A DNA stretch of 64,000 nt from Pseudomonas sp. W4I3 (GTDB lineage Bacteria; Pseudomonadota; Gammaproteobacteria; Pseudomonadales; Pseudomonadaceae): positions 2,627,501-2,691,500 of the forward strand of contig NZ_JAUSXS010000001.1 of assembly GCF_030816195.1 (NCBI RefSeq), in the 5' to 3' direction. The notes under the pieces were generated by a model. That model was not told the origin of the DNA. It did no database searches and was given only the letters and a program-made list of their open reading frames with translations. Both the position numbers and the translations under genes were made by a program. Each line of letters opens with the position of its first letter. Position 1 is the first letter of the stretch. Below, piece after piece: positions 35,642-45,172 of the stretch.

Positions 35642-36474
35642 TGCCAGACGTGCCTTATCAATGGATGGCGCAGCAGCAACAAGCGGGGCGTCGTTTGTGT
35701 CTGATACTCGAAGCCGGCAACGAGCACTGCCAGTCGCTCATGGCGGCGCGCAACCTCTCGCAATATTGCCCGCTCTATGCCGAAACAGCGGTAGCGGAAC
35801 TGGCGAGCAAGGGCCCGGTGATCCTGCTCTTGGAACAGCTCGGGGAGCCGGCGCTGGCCCATCCCCTGCAAAACCCGGAGGCAAATCGGGGGTGGCTCGG
35901 CAGTTTACCCAGCGATGACCTGATCCCCGTAATCCGACATTGGCGTGAGCGGCTGCTGGTCGGGCCAGAAGGCGAAAAGGCCCTTTACCGTTTCCACGAC
36001 AACCGCACCCTGGCCCGTGCGCTCGCGTATCTGCCTGTAGCGCAATGGCCCATCTACCTGGGCCCGCTGATCAGCGTGTGCTACTGGCATGAGGGCCGTT
36101 GGCACAGCCATGACAACCCCGCGCCGGGTGAATATCCGGTGCCCGATCCCGCGCCCTGGTTGCAGACGCCCAACCCCCAGGCCGCGGCCATTCTGCAGGC
36201 CAACATCCTGCGCTACCTGCTGACTGAGCACAGTGAAGACCTGGCTGCCTTGGTCGAGTTTCAGGACCCGAGGATCTGGCTGGCCCAAGTATTGGAGCAG
36301 GCCCGTATCTGGCAATGGCGTTCGCCTGAGCAGCTTGAGTTCCTGGTGGTGCGCCGGTTGGAAGAGGCGACACGGGGCAGTGCCATTCGGTGGCAACCGT
36401 TAGACGGGGAGGCACCGACCCAGCATTTTGAGCGTGTGCTCGAGCAGTGGCGCAAGGAGGGGACTCAAGGATGA
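35641..36474 (+). CDS. DUF4123 T6SS effector adaptor (Tap/TEC)
   Basis: A 277-residue protein of the DUF4123 type: an N-terminal lobe with LCLILEAGNEHC, YAETAVAELASKGPVILLLEQ and FHDNRTLARALAYLPVAQW, and a helical C-terminal half. Such adaptors load a specific effector onto the tip of the cognate VgrG and are not usually secreted. The ATG overlaps the vgrG stop as TGATG and its own stop overlaps the next gene as ATGA, so the module is translationally coupled. Confidence 0.85.
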   Translation: MPDVPYQWMAQQQQAGRRLCLILEAGNEHCQSLMAARNLSQYCPLYAETAVAELASKGPVILLLEQLGEPALAHPLQNPEANRGWLGSLPSDDLIPVIRHWRERLLVGPEGEKALYRFHDNRTLARALAYLPVAQWPIYLGPLISVCYWHEGRWHSHDNPAPGEYPVPDPAPWLQTPNPQAAAILQANILRYLLTEHSEDLAALVEFQDPRIWLAQVLEQARIWQWRSPEQLEFLVVRRLEEATRGSAIRWQPLDGEAPTQHFERVLEQWRKEGTQG

Positions 36475-37250
36475 TCAGGTGGATGGAAGGTGCATTGCTG
36501 GCTGTTGGAATGATGTGGCTGACAGGGTGTACGGGGAGGGCGGCGGATAGCTTTACGCTGGAGGTAGATTTGCCGGCCGGGTTTGCCGTTTTAGGGGACG
36601 CTTCATATGCACCTGCATCAGGCGAAGTCTGCAAACTGCCTAGAAAAAATGGCAGGCGGTCTGAACTCAAAATATTCAAGGCTATCAGCAAGCCCATCGC
36701 CAACAGGGTCAGTTTTGAAGTGCCATTGAAGGACCAGGTTAATGGCTGCCCTTTGGTATTGCGCAGACTTGTTTTCGCAATTAATGCCAGTTGGGGGCGG
36801 CGTTGGTCGGATATCGGAAGGGACTATGGCCTCATCTATTTTCACGATAAATGGGAGCCTGGAATGCCTTTGATGCCTGAGACTGGAGTCCAAGCACTTC
36901 CTGGACGATGCCAGTGGTTATTTCGTACCGCTGGCCCTGAGCATGCCCTTCTTAAAATCCTTTGGTGCAAATCAGTGGATGCTGCTGGCGAACTTAAGAC
37001 GGCGCGGCCTGGGGGGCATGTGCACCGTGATGGATTGCCGGGGAAAACGTTGAGGTTGGTGTTGGGGTTTACCGAGGAGGAAGAGCCCGCCGTGGATGAT
37101 AACTGGGTAAAAGTCCTTGGTGGCTGGAAACGCTGTAAGGGTGAAAGCGTGGAGGACTTGTACGCTTTTTGCCGGGGAAATGTCTCCGACTTCAAGGCTT
37201 TCAAAATGCCGGATGGACGCTTATGCAACATTTACCCGTCATGTAATTAA
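36471..37250 (+). CDS. Lipoprotein, probable immunity protein of the T6SS lipase
   Basis: A 259-residue lipoprotein with signal MIRWMEGALLAVGMMWLTGC (lipobox LTGC, Cys 20). No enzymatic motif is recognised; several Cys pairs suggest disulfides. Immunity proteins of T6SS phospholipases are commonly periplasmic lipoproteins encoded next to the effector, and this gene sits directly between adaptor and lipase. The start overlaps the adaptor stop and has AAGGAGGGG upstream. Its base composition is clearly more AT-rich than vgrG, implying separate acquisition. The immunity role is inferred from position. Confidence 0.7.
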   Translation: MIRWMEGALLAVGMMWLTGCTGRAADSFTLEVDLPAGFAVLGDASYAPASGEVCKLPRKNGRRSELKIFKAISKPIANRVSFEVPLKDQVNGCPLVLRRLVFAINASWGRRWSDIGRDYGLIYFHDKWEPGMPLMPETGVQALPGRCQWLFRTAGPEHALLKILWCKSVDAAGELKTARPGGHVHRDGLPGKTLRLVLGFTEEEEPAVDDNWVKVLGGWKRCKGESVEDLYAFCRGNVSDFKAFKMPDGRLCNIYPSCN

Positions 37251-37264
37251 TAGGGAGAAACTCC

Positions 37265-39403
37265 GTGAAACAGGATGCATGGAAGCAACAGTTTTTTAAC
37301 GACAGAATGCCCGCTTGCCCATCGCGCGGGGATTGGTTGTCCTTTCGTCTGGTCGATGAGACGGGCAATGGTAAGGCCTACGGAGGGCTGCCTTACACTC
37401 TTCAGGACAGCGCGGGGCAGCGATACAGAGGGCGGTTGGATGGAGACGGTTTTGCCAGGCATCCGGATGTGTATCGTGGGCCGGTAAGTCTGCTGATGGA
37501 TGAGCCTTATTCAGGCAACGAAATGCCTTATAAAAGGCTTATGACTCGGCGTGACTACGCATTACCCATTACGGAGCTTCAGGTACGTGCCGAACAGACT
37601 TATTTTCTAAGCAACGATGGCCAGCGTGTCGAAAATAACCCGGCACGGCAAAAAGCAGATCGTTTTTATCACGTGGAGGTCAGTGATCTGGTTCGGTACA
37701 AAGCCCACTTACCTCCAAAGTCGCCTGAGGTTTGGGGCCTTCCCCGAAATGCCCTCAATATGATGGCGGATCTCGGGTTTGGCCCTCCTGAAAACTTGGT
37801 CAAAGGGGTGATGCTCTTCCCCAACCAATGTACGACGTTGGAGGTACGTCCTCTACGAGCGTTACGGCCAATCATTTCCCCTGATGATCAGTTTTGTGCG
37901 CTTAACCTCTATCAGCTGGCGCTTATGGCTACGTTGAGTTACTGCGAATTTGGCCAGGATCCTCCAACAGGAGATGGGGATACGGTCAGTTTTCCGCTGA
38001 ACCCTAGTATAGGAAACGTGTTCGTAGAGCAGTTATCGTGTTACCGAGAGGCTTGGAAGTTCGACTCAGAACAAGTGCAGCGGTTTTACCCATTGTATGA
38101 AGACGTCGCCTACTCCCGTCGCTTCGAGATTTTGCCCTTTGATCCTGATTTGTATGAGCGCAATCAACCACCTGGTGAGCATCCGGAGGGTATACATTTT
38201 TTTAATGACGTTGAATTCGGCACAGATACTCAAGCCTTCATCTGTCATCACGATGAGGTTGTACTTATAGCGGTCCGCGGTACGGCCAGTGGCGCAGATG
38301 CTTTGCGCGACGCAGATGCTCATCAAGTCCCTTTCCTCGAGGGTGCAGGTAAAGCTCATCGAGGTTTTTACCAAGGGTTTCAGGCTATGTATCACTTTGT
38401 TCTGGATTACCTTTCGCGATACCACATTGATCAACGCGTGGTCATCTGCGGCCACAGCCTGGGCGGCGCAATTGCTTTACTACTCGCCGAAGGACTGCGC
38501 CGAATCCCGGACGCCAACTACAACATCCTTCTCTACACCTACGGTGCCCCCCGCGCCGCAGATTCCGAGTTCACCGAAGGCGCCTCCGCCCTGGTCCACC
38601 ACCGAATCGTCAACCACAACGACCCCGTCCCCAGCGTCCCTGCGCCATGGATGAACACCACTGCCAAATTGTGGGTGCCAGGTGCCGTCACCTTGTTCAG
38701 CGCCCCCACCGCCGGCGGCTTGTTGTTTGCGGCGGGCCTGGTACGCGTCGGTGGCAATGCGTACCAGCATCATGGTGAACAACAGCACTTCATGCCGATT
38801 GAACTTGCCGATGGCACGCGTTCTTCAGTGTTGTGGAAACCCGGCTGTGAGTCGATCCAGGAGGCCGGGTGCAATCGAGCATTACAGCTGCACGGCGACA
38901 TGCCCGAGCGCGGCAACCTGTTGAGGCAGCTATTGCAGGCCAATCAGCACTTCATGACCGCCAGCTATATTCCGGCGGCGTGGGCGACATTGCGGCGCTG
39001 GCAGCAAACCCTGGACAGCCAGGGGCCGATGGTCACCGCGAGGGAATTTGAATTGCTTGATCGCGCGTTAGATGACATGCGCAGGCAGCTCAGAGCCAAA
39101 CGCAGTGAGCTGAAGGGCTTGCGCCCGGCCAACGACCGTAGCCATGAGCATAACGAAGCCTTGAACGCAGAGATCGATCGCTTGCATACCAGCCGTGAGC
39201 GCCTGGCCAGCCTGCGCTGGCGTCGCCTCGATGCACGCGATGTGTACGGTAGTCATGCGCACTGTGCCGACCTGCAACTGGGCCTCAAGCGCTGGTTCAC
39301 TCACCGGGAAAACCGAGCCCTGCCGCAGGTTGCCAGTATCCCGCCACCCATTCATAGCGACCTGGGTAGAGCGCACGTCCTGGACATCGACTCGATTGTC
39401 TAA
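37265..39403 (+). CDS. T6SS lipase effector (lipase class 3 domain, Tle2-like)
   Basis: A 712-residue protein without signal peptide. The N-terminal 290 residues have no recognised domain. The lipase class 3 domain (about 310-510) carries GHSLGG with Ser 398, Asp in VNHNDPVPSVP and a candidate His in NAYQHHGEQQHFMP. The C-terminal 170 residues are helical and possibly coiled coil. This matches phospholipase effectors such as TseL (Tle2) that attack membranes of target cells. GTG 37265 has AGGGAGA 6 bases upstream. Composition shifts sharply from AT-richer to GC-rich near 38440, so the gene appears mosaic. Confidence 0.85.
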   Translation: MKQDAWKQQFFNDRMPACPSRGDWLSFRLVDETGNGKAYGGLPYTLQDSAGQRYRGRLDGDGFARHPDVYRGPVSLLMDEPYSGNEMPYKRLMTRRDYALPITELQVRAEQTYFLSNDGQRVENNPARQKADRFYHVEVSDLVRYKAHLPPKSPEVWGLPRNALNMMADLGFGPPENLVKGVMLFPNQCTTLEVRPLRALRPIISPDDQFCALNLYQLALMATLSYCEFGQDPPTGDGDTVSFPLNPSIGNVFVEQLSCYREAWKFDSEQVQRFYPLYEDVAYSRRFEILPFDPDLYERNQPPGEHPEGIHFFNDVEFGTDTQAFICHHDEVVLIAVRGTASGADALRDADAHQVPFLEGAGKAHRGFYQGFQAMYHFVLDYLSRYHIDQRVVICGHSLGGAIALLLAEGLRRIPDANYNILLYTYGAPRAADSEFTEGASALVHHRIVNHNDPVPSVPAPWMNTTAKLWVPGAVTLFSAPTAGGLLFAAGLVRVGGNAYQHHGEQQHFMPIELADGTRSSVLWKPGCESIQEAGCNRALQLHGDMPERGNLLRQLLQANQHFMTASYIPAAWATLRRWQQTLDSQGPMVTAREFELLDRALDDMRRQLRAKRSELKGLRPANDRSHEHNEALNAEIDRLHTSRERLASLRWRRLDARDVYGSHAHCADLQLGLKRWFTHRENRALPQVASIPPPIHSDLGRAHVLDIDSIV

Positions 39404-39412
39404 CGCCACGCG

Positions 39413-40648
39413 TTACACAAATTCCACCTGCGCCGGCTGGCGCTTCATCAGCACCTTGCCGTTGCGGATCGAATACAACGGCAGGCCCTGGCTGCGAATC
39501 ACCTCATAGTCGCTGTCTGCCGAGAGCACCAGCAGGTTGGCTGGTCGACCGGGTACCAGGCCGTACCGGTCGCCAAGTGCCATGGCCTCGGCGCTGTTGT
39601 CGGTGACCAAATCCAGGGCGCTCTGCAGGTTGCGGTAGCCGAGCATATGGCAGATGTGCAGACCGGCTTCCAGTACTCGCAGGATGTTGCCGTTGCCCAA
39701 TGGGTACCAGGGGTCGACGATGGAATCCTGGCCGAAACACACATTCATGCCGGCTTCGAGCAGTTCGTTGACGCGCGTGACGCCGCGGCGTTTCGGGAAA
39801 CTGTCAAAGCGGCCTTGCAGATGAATACTTTCAGTGGGGCAAGAGACGAAGCTGATGCCGGAGTGGCCCAGCAGGCGAAACAGTTTGGCGCAGTAGGCGT
39901 TGTCGTAGGAGCCCATGGCGGTGGTGTGGCTGGCGGTGACACGGGCGCCCATGTCGCGGCTGCGGGCTTCTTCGGCCAGCACTTCAAGAAAACGTGAGTG
40001 CGGGTCGTCGGTTTCGTCGCAATGCACATCCACCAGGCAGCCGGTGCGTTCGGCCAGGTCCATGAGAAACTTCACCGAGCTCACGCCCTGATCGCGGGTG
40101 TACTCGAAATGCGGGATGCCGCCGATCACGTCGGCGCCCAGGCGAATGGCTTCTTCCATCAGTTCACGGCCATTGCGGAAAGACTCAATGCCTTCCTGGG
40201 GAAAGGCAACGATTTGCAGGTCGATCAGGTGCTCGCTTTCTTCACGCACTTGCAGCATGGCCTTGAGCGCGGTGAGGTCCGGATCGGTGACGTCGACATG
40301 GGTGCGCACATGCTGGATACCGTGGGCGGCGAGGGCCTGGATGGTTTGCTTGGCGCGGCTTTTGGTGTCTTCCTGGGTGATGGTGGCTTTGCGTTCCCCC
40401 CAGCATTCGATGCCTTCGAACAGGGTGCCGCTCATGTTCCAGCGTGGTTCGCCGGCAGTGAGGGTGGCGTCCAGGTGAATGTGCGGTTCGACGAAGGGCG
40501 GGATTACTAGGTTGCCGGCGGCATCCAAGTCGCCAGCGGTTAACGCCGGTACGGCTGTTTGCGCGGTGATGCTGGCGATCCGGCCATGTTCCAGGTGCAG
40601 ATCATGCAGGCCTTCACGGTTGCGCAGGCGGGCATTGATGATGTGCAT
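39413..40648 (-). CDS. codA: Cytosine deaminase
   Basis: A 411-residue amidohydrolase with the metal ligands in PHIHLD (HxH), a His in HCDE (with catalytic Glu) and Asp in FGQDSIVDPW, the pattern of E. coli-type cytosine deaminase. It converts cytosine to uracil and ammonia for pyrimidine salvage or nitrogen supply. AGAGGA lies about 10 bases before ATG 40648; a TTG further upstream is not required. It follows codB by 65 bases in the same direction, as in other codBA operons. Confidence 0.9.
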   Translation of the reverse strand: MHIINARLRNREGLHDLHLEHGRIASITAQTAVPALTAGDLDAAGNLVIPPFVEPHIHLDATLTAGEPRWNMSGTLFEGIECWGERKATITQEDTKSRAKQTIQALAAHGIQHVRTHVDVTDPDLTALKAMLQVREESEHLIDLQIVAFPQEGIESFRNGRELMEEAIRLGADVIGGIPHFEYTRDQGVSSVKFLMDLAERTGCLVDVHCDETDDPHSRFLEVLAEEARSRDMGARVTASHTTAMGSYDNAYCAKLFRLLGHSGISFVSCPTESIHLQGRFDSFPKRRGVTRVNELLEAGMNVCFGQDSIVDPWYPLGNGNILRVLEAGLHICHMLGYRNLQSALDLVTDNSAEAMALGDRYGLVPGRPANLLVLSADSDYEVIRSQGLPLYSIRNGKVLMKRQPAQVEFV

Positions 40649-40713
40649 GGGCAAGTTCCTCTTGGCTAAATTCAATCAGGCGGCCGTCAGGTTACCACCG
40701 GCCGTGGTCAGGC

Positions 40714-41982
40714 TCATGCCTGGGCGTCAGCCAGCGGTTGGCGCACCCGCAGCAAGGCGCTGAGCAGTATGTAGGTGAGCGACGCGGCAGCGATCCCCAC
40801 CAGCGGCGCAACCCATGGCGAGTTGAACGCCAGCAGCGTGCCCACTGCATACGCCGTCAGCCCTGGCCAGTTGAAAGCGGGCAGTCGAGCCTGCGCCAGG
40901 CGTGGGTATTGGCCGCGATAACGGTAGAAAAAGTCGGCCATGATCACCCCGCCAATCGGCGGGATCACCGTGCCCAGCAGGATCAGGTACGGCACCAGCA
41001 TGTCGTACATGCCCAGTAAGGCGAGCAGGGTGCCGATCACCGCACCGGCCAGGGTCACGGTTTTGCGTCGCCGAGTGCGCAGCAGGTTGCAACCGGCGAC
41101 GGCGAAGTTATAGATGGTGTTGTCCTGGGTGCTCCAGATATTGAGCAGCAACATGGCCATCGCTGCCATGGCGAACCCCTGCAGCAGCAAGACTTCCACC
41201 ACATCTGGCTGCTGATAGACGATGGCGCCATACGCGCCGATCAACACCATCAGGCCGTTGCCGATAAAAAAACCGATCAGGCTGGCCAGTACCGCGACCT
41301 TGGCCGAGCGGGAGAACCGCGTCCAGTTGGTAGCCTGGGTCGCGCCGCTGACAAAGGTGCCGAACACCAGGGTGATCGCCGTGGACAAGTCCAGCTCAGC
41401 GCTCGGTACCACCGCCAGCAGACCATCCAGCCCGCCAATCTTGACGGTCGCGACCCACATCGACAGCAACAGCAGAATGCCCATGGCGGGTACCGCGATG
41501 TAAGACAGGATTTCCAGCCCGCGATACCCCACGTACGCTGTGGCACAGAACAGCAGGCCAAACACCATCATCAAGGCCAGCACGCTGCCCTGGCTCAATT
41601 CGAAATACTTGCCCAGGACCACGGCGGCAGTCGCGGTGCCCCAGGCGTACCAGCCGATCTGGGTGAATCCGAGGATCAGGTCACTGAGCTTGCTGCCGAT
41701 TTCACCAAAGCAGAAACGCCCCATCAACACCGAGTTCAAACCGCTCTTGAAGGCGATGTAACCCAAGCCCGCGGCGTAGATACCCAACAGTAGGTTACCC
41801 AGGGCCACAACGCCGAGCATGCCGGTAAAACTGAAGGCCACCCCCAGTTTGCCGCCGGCAAACATGGTTGCCGTAAAAAACGTGAACCCCAGCAGCACCA
41901 TGGCCGTGGATGCCAGGCCCTTGCGCGCATGCAGAGGCACTTCGCTGAGGGGGTAATCGTTGCCGGATTCTTGCTGGGTCAT
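40714..41982 (-). CDS. codB: Cytosine permease
   Basis: A 422-residue NCS1 family transporter with 12 predicted membrane segments, starting MTQQESGNDYPLSEVP and containing GFTQIGWYAWG and the segment NWTRFSRSAK typical of CodB. It imports cytosine with a cation. AGGGAG lies 9 bases before ATG 41982; the frame stays open upstream to 42033 without a ribosome site. First gene of the codB-codA pair, so uptake and deamination are co-expressed. A hairpin at 42161 separates it from unrelated genes. Confidence 0.9.
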   Translation of the reverse strand: MTQQESGNDYPLSEVPLHARKGLASTAMVLLGFTFFTATMFAGGKLGVAFSFTGMLGVVALGNLLLGIYAAGLGYIAFKSGLNSVLMGRFCFGEIGSKLSDLILGFTQIGWYAWGTATAAVVLGKYFELSQGSVLALMMVFGLLFCATAYVGYRGLEILSYIAVPAMGILLLLSMWVATVKIGGLDGLLAVVPSAELDLSTAITLVFGTFVSGATQATNWTRFSRSAKVAVLASLIGFFIGNGLMVLIGAYGAIVYQQPDVVEVLLLQGFAMAAMAMLLLNIWSTQDNTIYNFAVAGCNLLRTRRRKTVTLAGAVIGTLLALLGMYDMLVPYLILLGTVIPPIGGVIMADFFYRYRGQYPRLAQARLPAFNWPGLTAYAVGTLLAFNSPWVAPLVGIAAASLTYILLSALLRVRQPLADAQA

Positions 41983-42160
41983 GTGCCGCGCTCCCTGAAT
42001 AATGACGCAGGCCTGTTGCACCGTGCGTGCCAACCCGGCGGCAGTGGCGCACGTACCCAGAGCGCTCGTTATTTACAGCGGCGGGTTGGTTCCAGAGGCG
42101 CGATCAAGCGCGAAAGCAGTGCAACCGTGACACAAATTGGATCGGCTTGGGCCAGGCGTA

Positions 42161-42186
42161 AAAAAACCACCCGCAGGTGGTTTTTT
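42161..42186. terminator. Intrinsic terminator with A/T flanks
   Basis: AAAAAACCACC, loop CGCA, GGTGGTTTTTT: a perfect 11-bp stem. On the minus strand it lies 15 bases past the queD stop, and terminates queD; on the plus strand no gene reads into it. Confidence 0.85.
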
Positions 42187-42200
42187 CAACAACGCATCGC

Positions 42201-42557
42201 TTACTCGCCGCGATAGATACACCCGCTGGTGCACGTCTCATGGATGCGAATCGCACTGAGCTCCGGCAACAGTGGCTTCAACTCAGTCCAGATCCACTTG
42301 GCCAGCACTTCGCTGGTAGGGTTTTCCAGGCCGGGGATGTCATTGAGGTAGTTGTGGTCGAGACGCTCATAGAGCGGCTTGAAAATCGCCTTGATTTCCG
42401 AGAAGTCGCGAATCCAGCCGGTATGGGGATCCAGGTCGCCGCTCAAGTGGATCGCCACCTTGAACGAATGCCCGTGCAGGCGCCCGCATTTATGGCCGTC
42501 CGGGACGTGCGGCAGGCGGTGGGCGGATTCGAACGTAAACTCTTTGAAGATTTCCAC
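42201..42557 (-). CDS. queD: 6-carboxy-5,6,7,8-tetrahydropterin synthase QueD
   Basis: A 118-residue member of the PTPS/QueD family. The zinc-binding histidines are in FESAHRL and LHGHSF, the catalytic Cys in KCGRLHGH, and [11 protein letters not shown] closes the protein. QueD turns 7,8-dihydroneopterin triphosphate into the first dedicated queuosine precursor. The start is a GTG at 42557 ([13 protein letters not shown]), which gives the expected length; the longer open frame up to 42692 overlaps the patatin gene and is rejected. It overlaps nothing and is 76 bases downstream of the patatin stop. Confidence 0.9.
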   Translation of the reverse strand: MEIFKEFTFESAHRLPHVPDGHKCGRLHGHSFKVAIHLSGDLDPHTGWIRDFSEIKAIFKPLYERLDHNYLNDIPGLENPTSEVLAKWIWTELKPLLPELSAIRIHETCTSGCIYRGE

Positions 42558-42633
42558 GGTATTTTCAGCTCGGTCAGGTATCTGGCAGGCGGCGAGTTTA
42601 ACAGCTTGACCCGTCGCCGCGCATACCGCTGGG

Positions 42634-43713
42634 TCAAAGGGGCTGCAAACGCTCGCCCAGCCCACCGTTGTCTGCCAACTGCAGAAACTCATCCCCCAAC
42701 CGCTGGCTCTCGCTCATTGCCGTCTGCCAGTATTTGTTGCGACTTGCGTCATCGCCCACGAAACGCTTGAAGTCGCTTCGGTCCGGCAATTTGCCGTAAG
42801 GCAGGCGGGCCAGGTAGTCCTTTGACGGTGCCAGCAGCAGGACGTCCTGCAAACCCTGCTGGTTGCTGCGTCGCCATGGCAGGCCTTTGTCGAACCAGCC
42901 GGGGATGACACGGTCGGTAAAGTGCGGGTACAGCACAATATCGTCGCCGCGGTAGGGGAGGTCGAGGTGGTAATCCAACAGACCACCGTCACGGTAGGTG
43001 CCAGCGCCTGCGCCGGGCAGGTCGCGCACGCCTTGCATCACCATGGGAATCGAGCCGGATGCCAGCAGCGCCTGGCGCAGGTTGCCCAGTTCCAGTTCAA
43101 GGAAGCGCGACGGGAAATCCTTGAGGGGGTGCACCGGGGGTGCCTGGCGAGGGTCGTGGACGATCAGGCGTTCGAAATGCCGCGACAGCCGTGCGCGGCC
43201 GCGCAGGTTATCGGCGATCACGGATGACAGGCCCAGGCCCAAGCGGCCTCTGTGGTCGTCGGCGAGCAGGCCGTGGCTCTTCACCACCATGATGTTCAGG
43301 CGATAGTCGGGATTGGTCAGTATCTGTGCATCGCGGCCGGCCAGCAGGTCGTCGAGCATGCGTTGGCAGCTGCGGCTGACTTCGGCCATGGTCACGCCTT
43401 TGGCGAAACGCTGTTCGTTATACAGGCGGCCCAGGTCGAGCAAGCCTTGCACCGGGTCCGGCAGGCAAGCGCTGGCAAACCGCCAGGAGCCGATGGACGC
43501 ACCGATCAGCGCCCGCTCCCGAGGCGCACGCGCCAGCCAGTCGCCGAACAGCGCCAGGTCCAGGCCCTGGATGCCCAAGGCCTTGGGGCCGCCGGCCGCG
43601 CCCGGAAGAATGCCGACGTCAGAAGGCGCAAGGCCTTGCTCACGAATGCGGGCAAAGGCGCGTTTACCGGCCTTGAGCGTCAGGGCGGTGAACTTGATGT
43701 GGATGGCTGTCAT
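42634..43713 (-). CDS. Patatin-like phospholipase
   Basis: A 359-residue patatin-like protein. The anion hole is [17 protein letters not shown], the nucleophile Ser is in GASIGSWR (a GxSxG elbow, near residue 72), and the catalytic Asp is in [10 protein letters not shown] (DGG). The dyad Ser-Asp indicates lipid acyl hydrolase activity. There is no signal peptide, so it probably acts in the cytoplasm, with no T6SS linkage. ATG 43713 is used; a TTG at 43728 is possible. Confidence 0.82.
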   Translation of the reverse strand: MTAIHIKFTALTLKAGKRAFARIREQGLAPSDVGILPGAAGGPKALGIQGLDLALFGDWLARAPRERALIGASIGSWRFASACLPDPVQGLLDLGRLYNEQRFAKGVTMAEVSRSCQRMLDDLLAGRDAQILTNPDYRLNIMVVKSHGLLADDHRGRLGLGLSSVIADNLRGRARLSRHFERLIVHDPRQAPPVHPLKDFPSRFLELELGNLRQALLASGSIPMVMQGVRDLPGAGAGTYRDGGLLDYHLDLPYRGDDIVLYPHFTDRVIPGWFDKGLPWRRSNQQGLQDVLLLAPSKDYLARLPYGKLPDRSDFKRFVGDDASRNKYWQTAMSESQRLGDEFLQLADNGGLGERLQPL

Positions 43714-43818
43714 ACCGGTCTCTGTCAAAGCGATTGGGGAGCGAACTCGCGTAATTCTTCATAAACACTGCGCCAGCAAGAGCAAGCTCGCCCCTGCGGG
43801 GAATTGCCATGGTGGCAA

Positions 43819-43834
43819 TTCAGCTTCAGTTAAG
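43819..43834 (+). promoter_or_regulatory. Predicted response-regulator box (TTCAG-N6-TTAAG)
   Basis: TTCAG, six bases, TTAAG lies 57 bases upstream of the first PepSY gene. The published BqsR motif is a TTAAG-N6-TTAAG direct repeat, so this fits with one mismatch and suggests autoregulation of the operon by its own response regulator. It partly overlaps a 9-bp hairpin (GAATTGCCA, TGG, TGGCAATTC) at 43801-43821. Confidence 0.5.
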
Positions 43835-43890
43835 TTGCCGCGCGTACCGTGAGCAGTCGTAGGACAAACATCCTGAAACGGAGACTCATC

Positions 43891-44193
43891 ATGAAGCGCC
43901 TTACAGCGCTGGTCGCCGCCGGTATCATTGCAGGCTCGGTCACGCAGGCCTGGGCAATGGACCCCGAAAAACCACTGAAATTGCCTGGCACTGTTACTAT
44001 TGTCGCCTTCGATCAGCTTGAAGCCACCGCCCTTGCCTTGCACCCTGGTTCGACCCTGCTGGGCACCGACCTGGACGAGGAGTACGGCAAGTACATTTAC
44101 CAGGTCGAGCTGGAAGATGCCCATGGCTTCGAATGGGACGTTGAATTGGACGCGCTCAGCGGGCACGTTCTCAAGAATCATCAGGACACGTAA
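43891..44193 (+). CDS. PepSY domain periplasmic protein 1
   Basis: A 100-residue protein with a signal peptide cleaved after AWA (about residue 22) and one PepSY domain (LEATALALHPGSTLLGTDLDEEYGKYIYQVELEDAHGFEWDVELDALSGHVL). PepSY domains bind or sense small ligands in the envelope. The stop overlaps the next start (TAATG), so it is the first gene of a four-gene operon with a two-component system, resembling the bqs/car locus of P. aeruginosa (PA2656-PA2659). GGAG lies 8 bases upstream of ATG 43891. Confidence 0.8.
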   Translation: MKRLTALVAAGIIAGSVTQAWAMDPEKPLKLPGTVTIVAFDQLEATALALHPGSTLLGTDLDEEYGKYIYQVELEDAHGFEWDVELDALSGHVLKNHQDT

Positions 44194-44504
44194 TGACGGT
44201 ATATCGACGCGCCGCTAGTCTGGTGCTGCTGGCGCTCCTGGCCTTTTGCACCAGCCTGGCCGCTCGCGACCTCAATCAGGATGAAGCCCTGGCCCTGCGG
44301 CAGCAGGGGGTGATCCTGCCGCTGGAGCAGCTGTTGCACACTGCAATGTCACGCTACCCTGGGGCCCGGCTGCTGGAGGCGGAGCTGGAGAAAAAGCACG
44401 GCCAATACGCCTATGAAGTGGAGCTGGTGACCACCGACGGCGTGGTGCGCGAAATCAAGCTCGACGCAACCACCGGTACATTGATCAAAGATAAGGAAGA
44501 CTGA
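44193..44504 (+). CDS. PepSY domain periplasmic protein 2
   Basis: A 103-residue secreted PepSY protein (signal [24 protein letters not shown]; domain residues 42-98 with [44 protein letters not shown]). It is similar to the preceding gene and probably arose by duplication. Its stop overlaps the response regulator start (TGATG). A periplasmic partner or modulator of the sensor kinase is the likely role, by analogy with CarO/BqsP-type accessory proteins. Confidence 0.8.
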   Translation: MTVYRRAASLVLLALLAFCTSLAARDLNQDEALALRQQGVILPLEQLLHTAMSRYPGARLLEAELEKKHGQYAYEVELVTTDGVVREIKLDATTGTLIKDKED

Positions 44505-45172
44505 TGCGCCTGCTTCTGGTGGAAGACAACGTCCCGCTGGCCGATGAGCTGCTGGCCGGCCTGCAGCGCCAAGGCTATGCGGTCGATTGGCTGGCCGATG
44601 GGCGCGACGCCGCGTATCAGGGCCGCAGCGAACCTTATGACCTGATTATCCTCGACCTTGGCCTGCCCGGCTTGCCGGGGCTGGAGGTGCTGGCGCAATG
44701 GCGCGCGGCAGCCCTGGCCACGCCGGTGCTGGTGCTGACGGCGCGTGACTCCTGGGCAGAGCGCATCGAAGGGCTCAAGGCCGGTGCCGATGACTACCTG
44801 AGCAAGCCTTTTCACCCCGAAGAACTGTACCTGCGCATTCAAGCGCTGTTACGACGCTCTCACGGGCATGCCAACCAACCGACCCTGCAAGCCGCCGGCC
44901 TGCACCTGGACGAAGGTCGCCAGTGCGTGCTGCGCGACGGTGACGAGATCCAGCTCACCGCCGCAGAGTTCCGCCTGTTGCGGTATTTCATGCTGCACCC
45001 CGAACAGATCCTGTCGAAAAGTCACCTGGCCGAACACCTCTATGACGGCGAGACCGAGCGCGACTCCAACGTGCTGGAAGTTCACGTCAACCACCTGCGC
45101 CGCAAGCTGGGGCGCAGCGTGATCGAAACCCGGCGCGGCCAGGGTTATCGGTTCGGCGCCAGCCCTGCATGA
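44504..45172 (+). CDS. OmpR-family response regulator (BqsR/CarR/PmrA-like)
   Basis: A 222-residue response regulator. The receiver has Asp 51 ([10 protein letters not shown]), the Thr in LTARDS and the Lys in SKPF. The C-terminal winged helix ends with [24 protein letters not shown]. The PmrA/QseB subgroup is suggested by the receiver and by the TTAAG-type box in front of the operon. Its stop overlaps the kinase start (ATGA). In P. aeruginosa the syntenic BqsR (CarR) responds to Fe(II) or calcium; the signal here is not known. Confidence 0.88.
   Translation: MRLLLVEDNVPLADELLAGLQRQGYAVDWLADGRDAAYQGRSEPYDLIILDLGLPGLPGLEVLAQWRAAALATPVLVLTARDSWAERIEGLKAGADDYLSKPFHPEELYLRIQALLRRSHGHANQPTLQAAGLHLDEGRQCVLRDGDEIQLTAAEFRLLRYFMLHPEQILSKSHLAEHLYDGETERDSNVLEVHVNHLRRKLGRSVIETRRGQGYRFGASPA

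Noticed and set aside
42558..42692. Longer queD start
   Set aside because: Would overlap the patatin gene and add a non-family N-terminus; GTG 42557 gives 118 residues.
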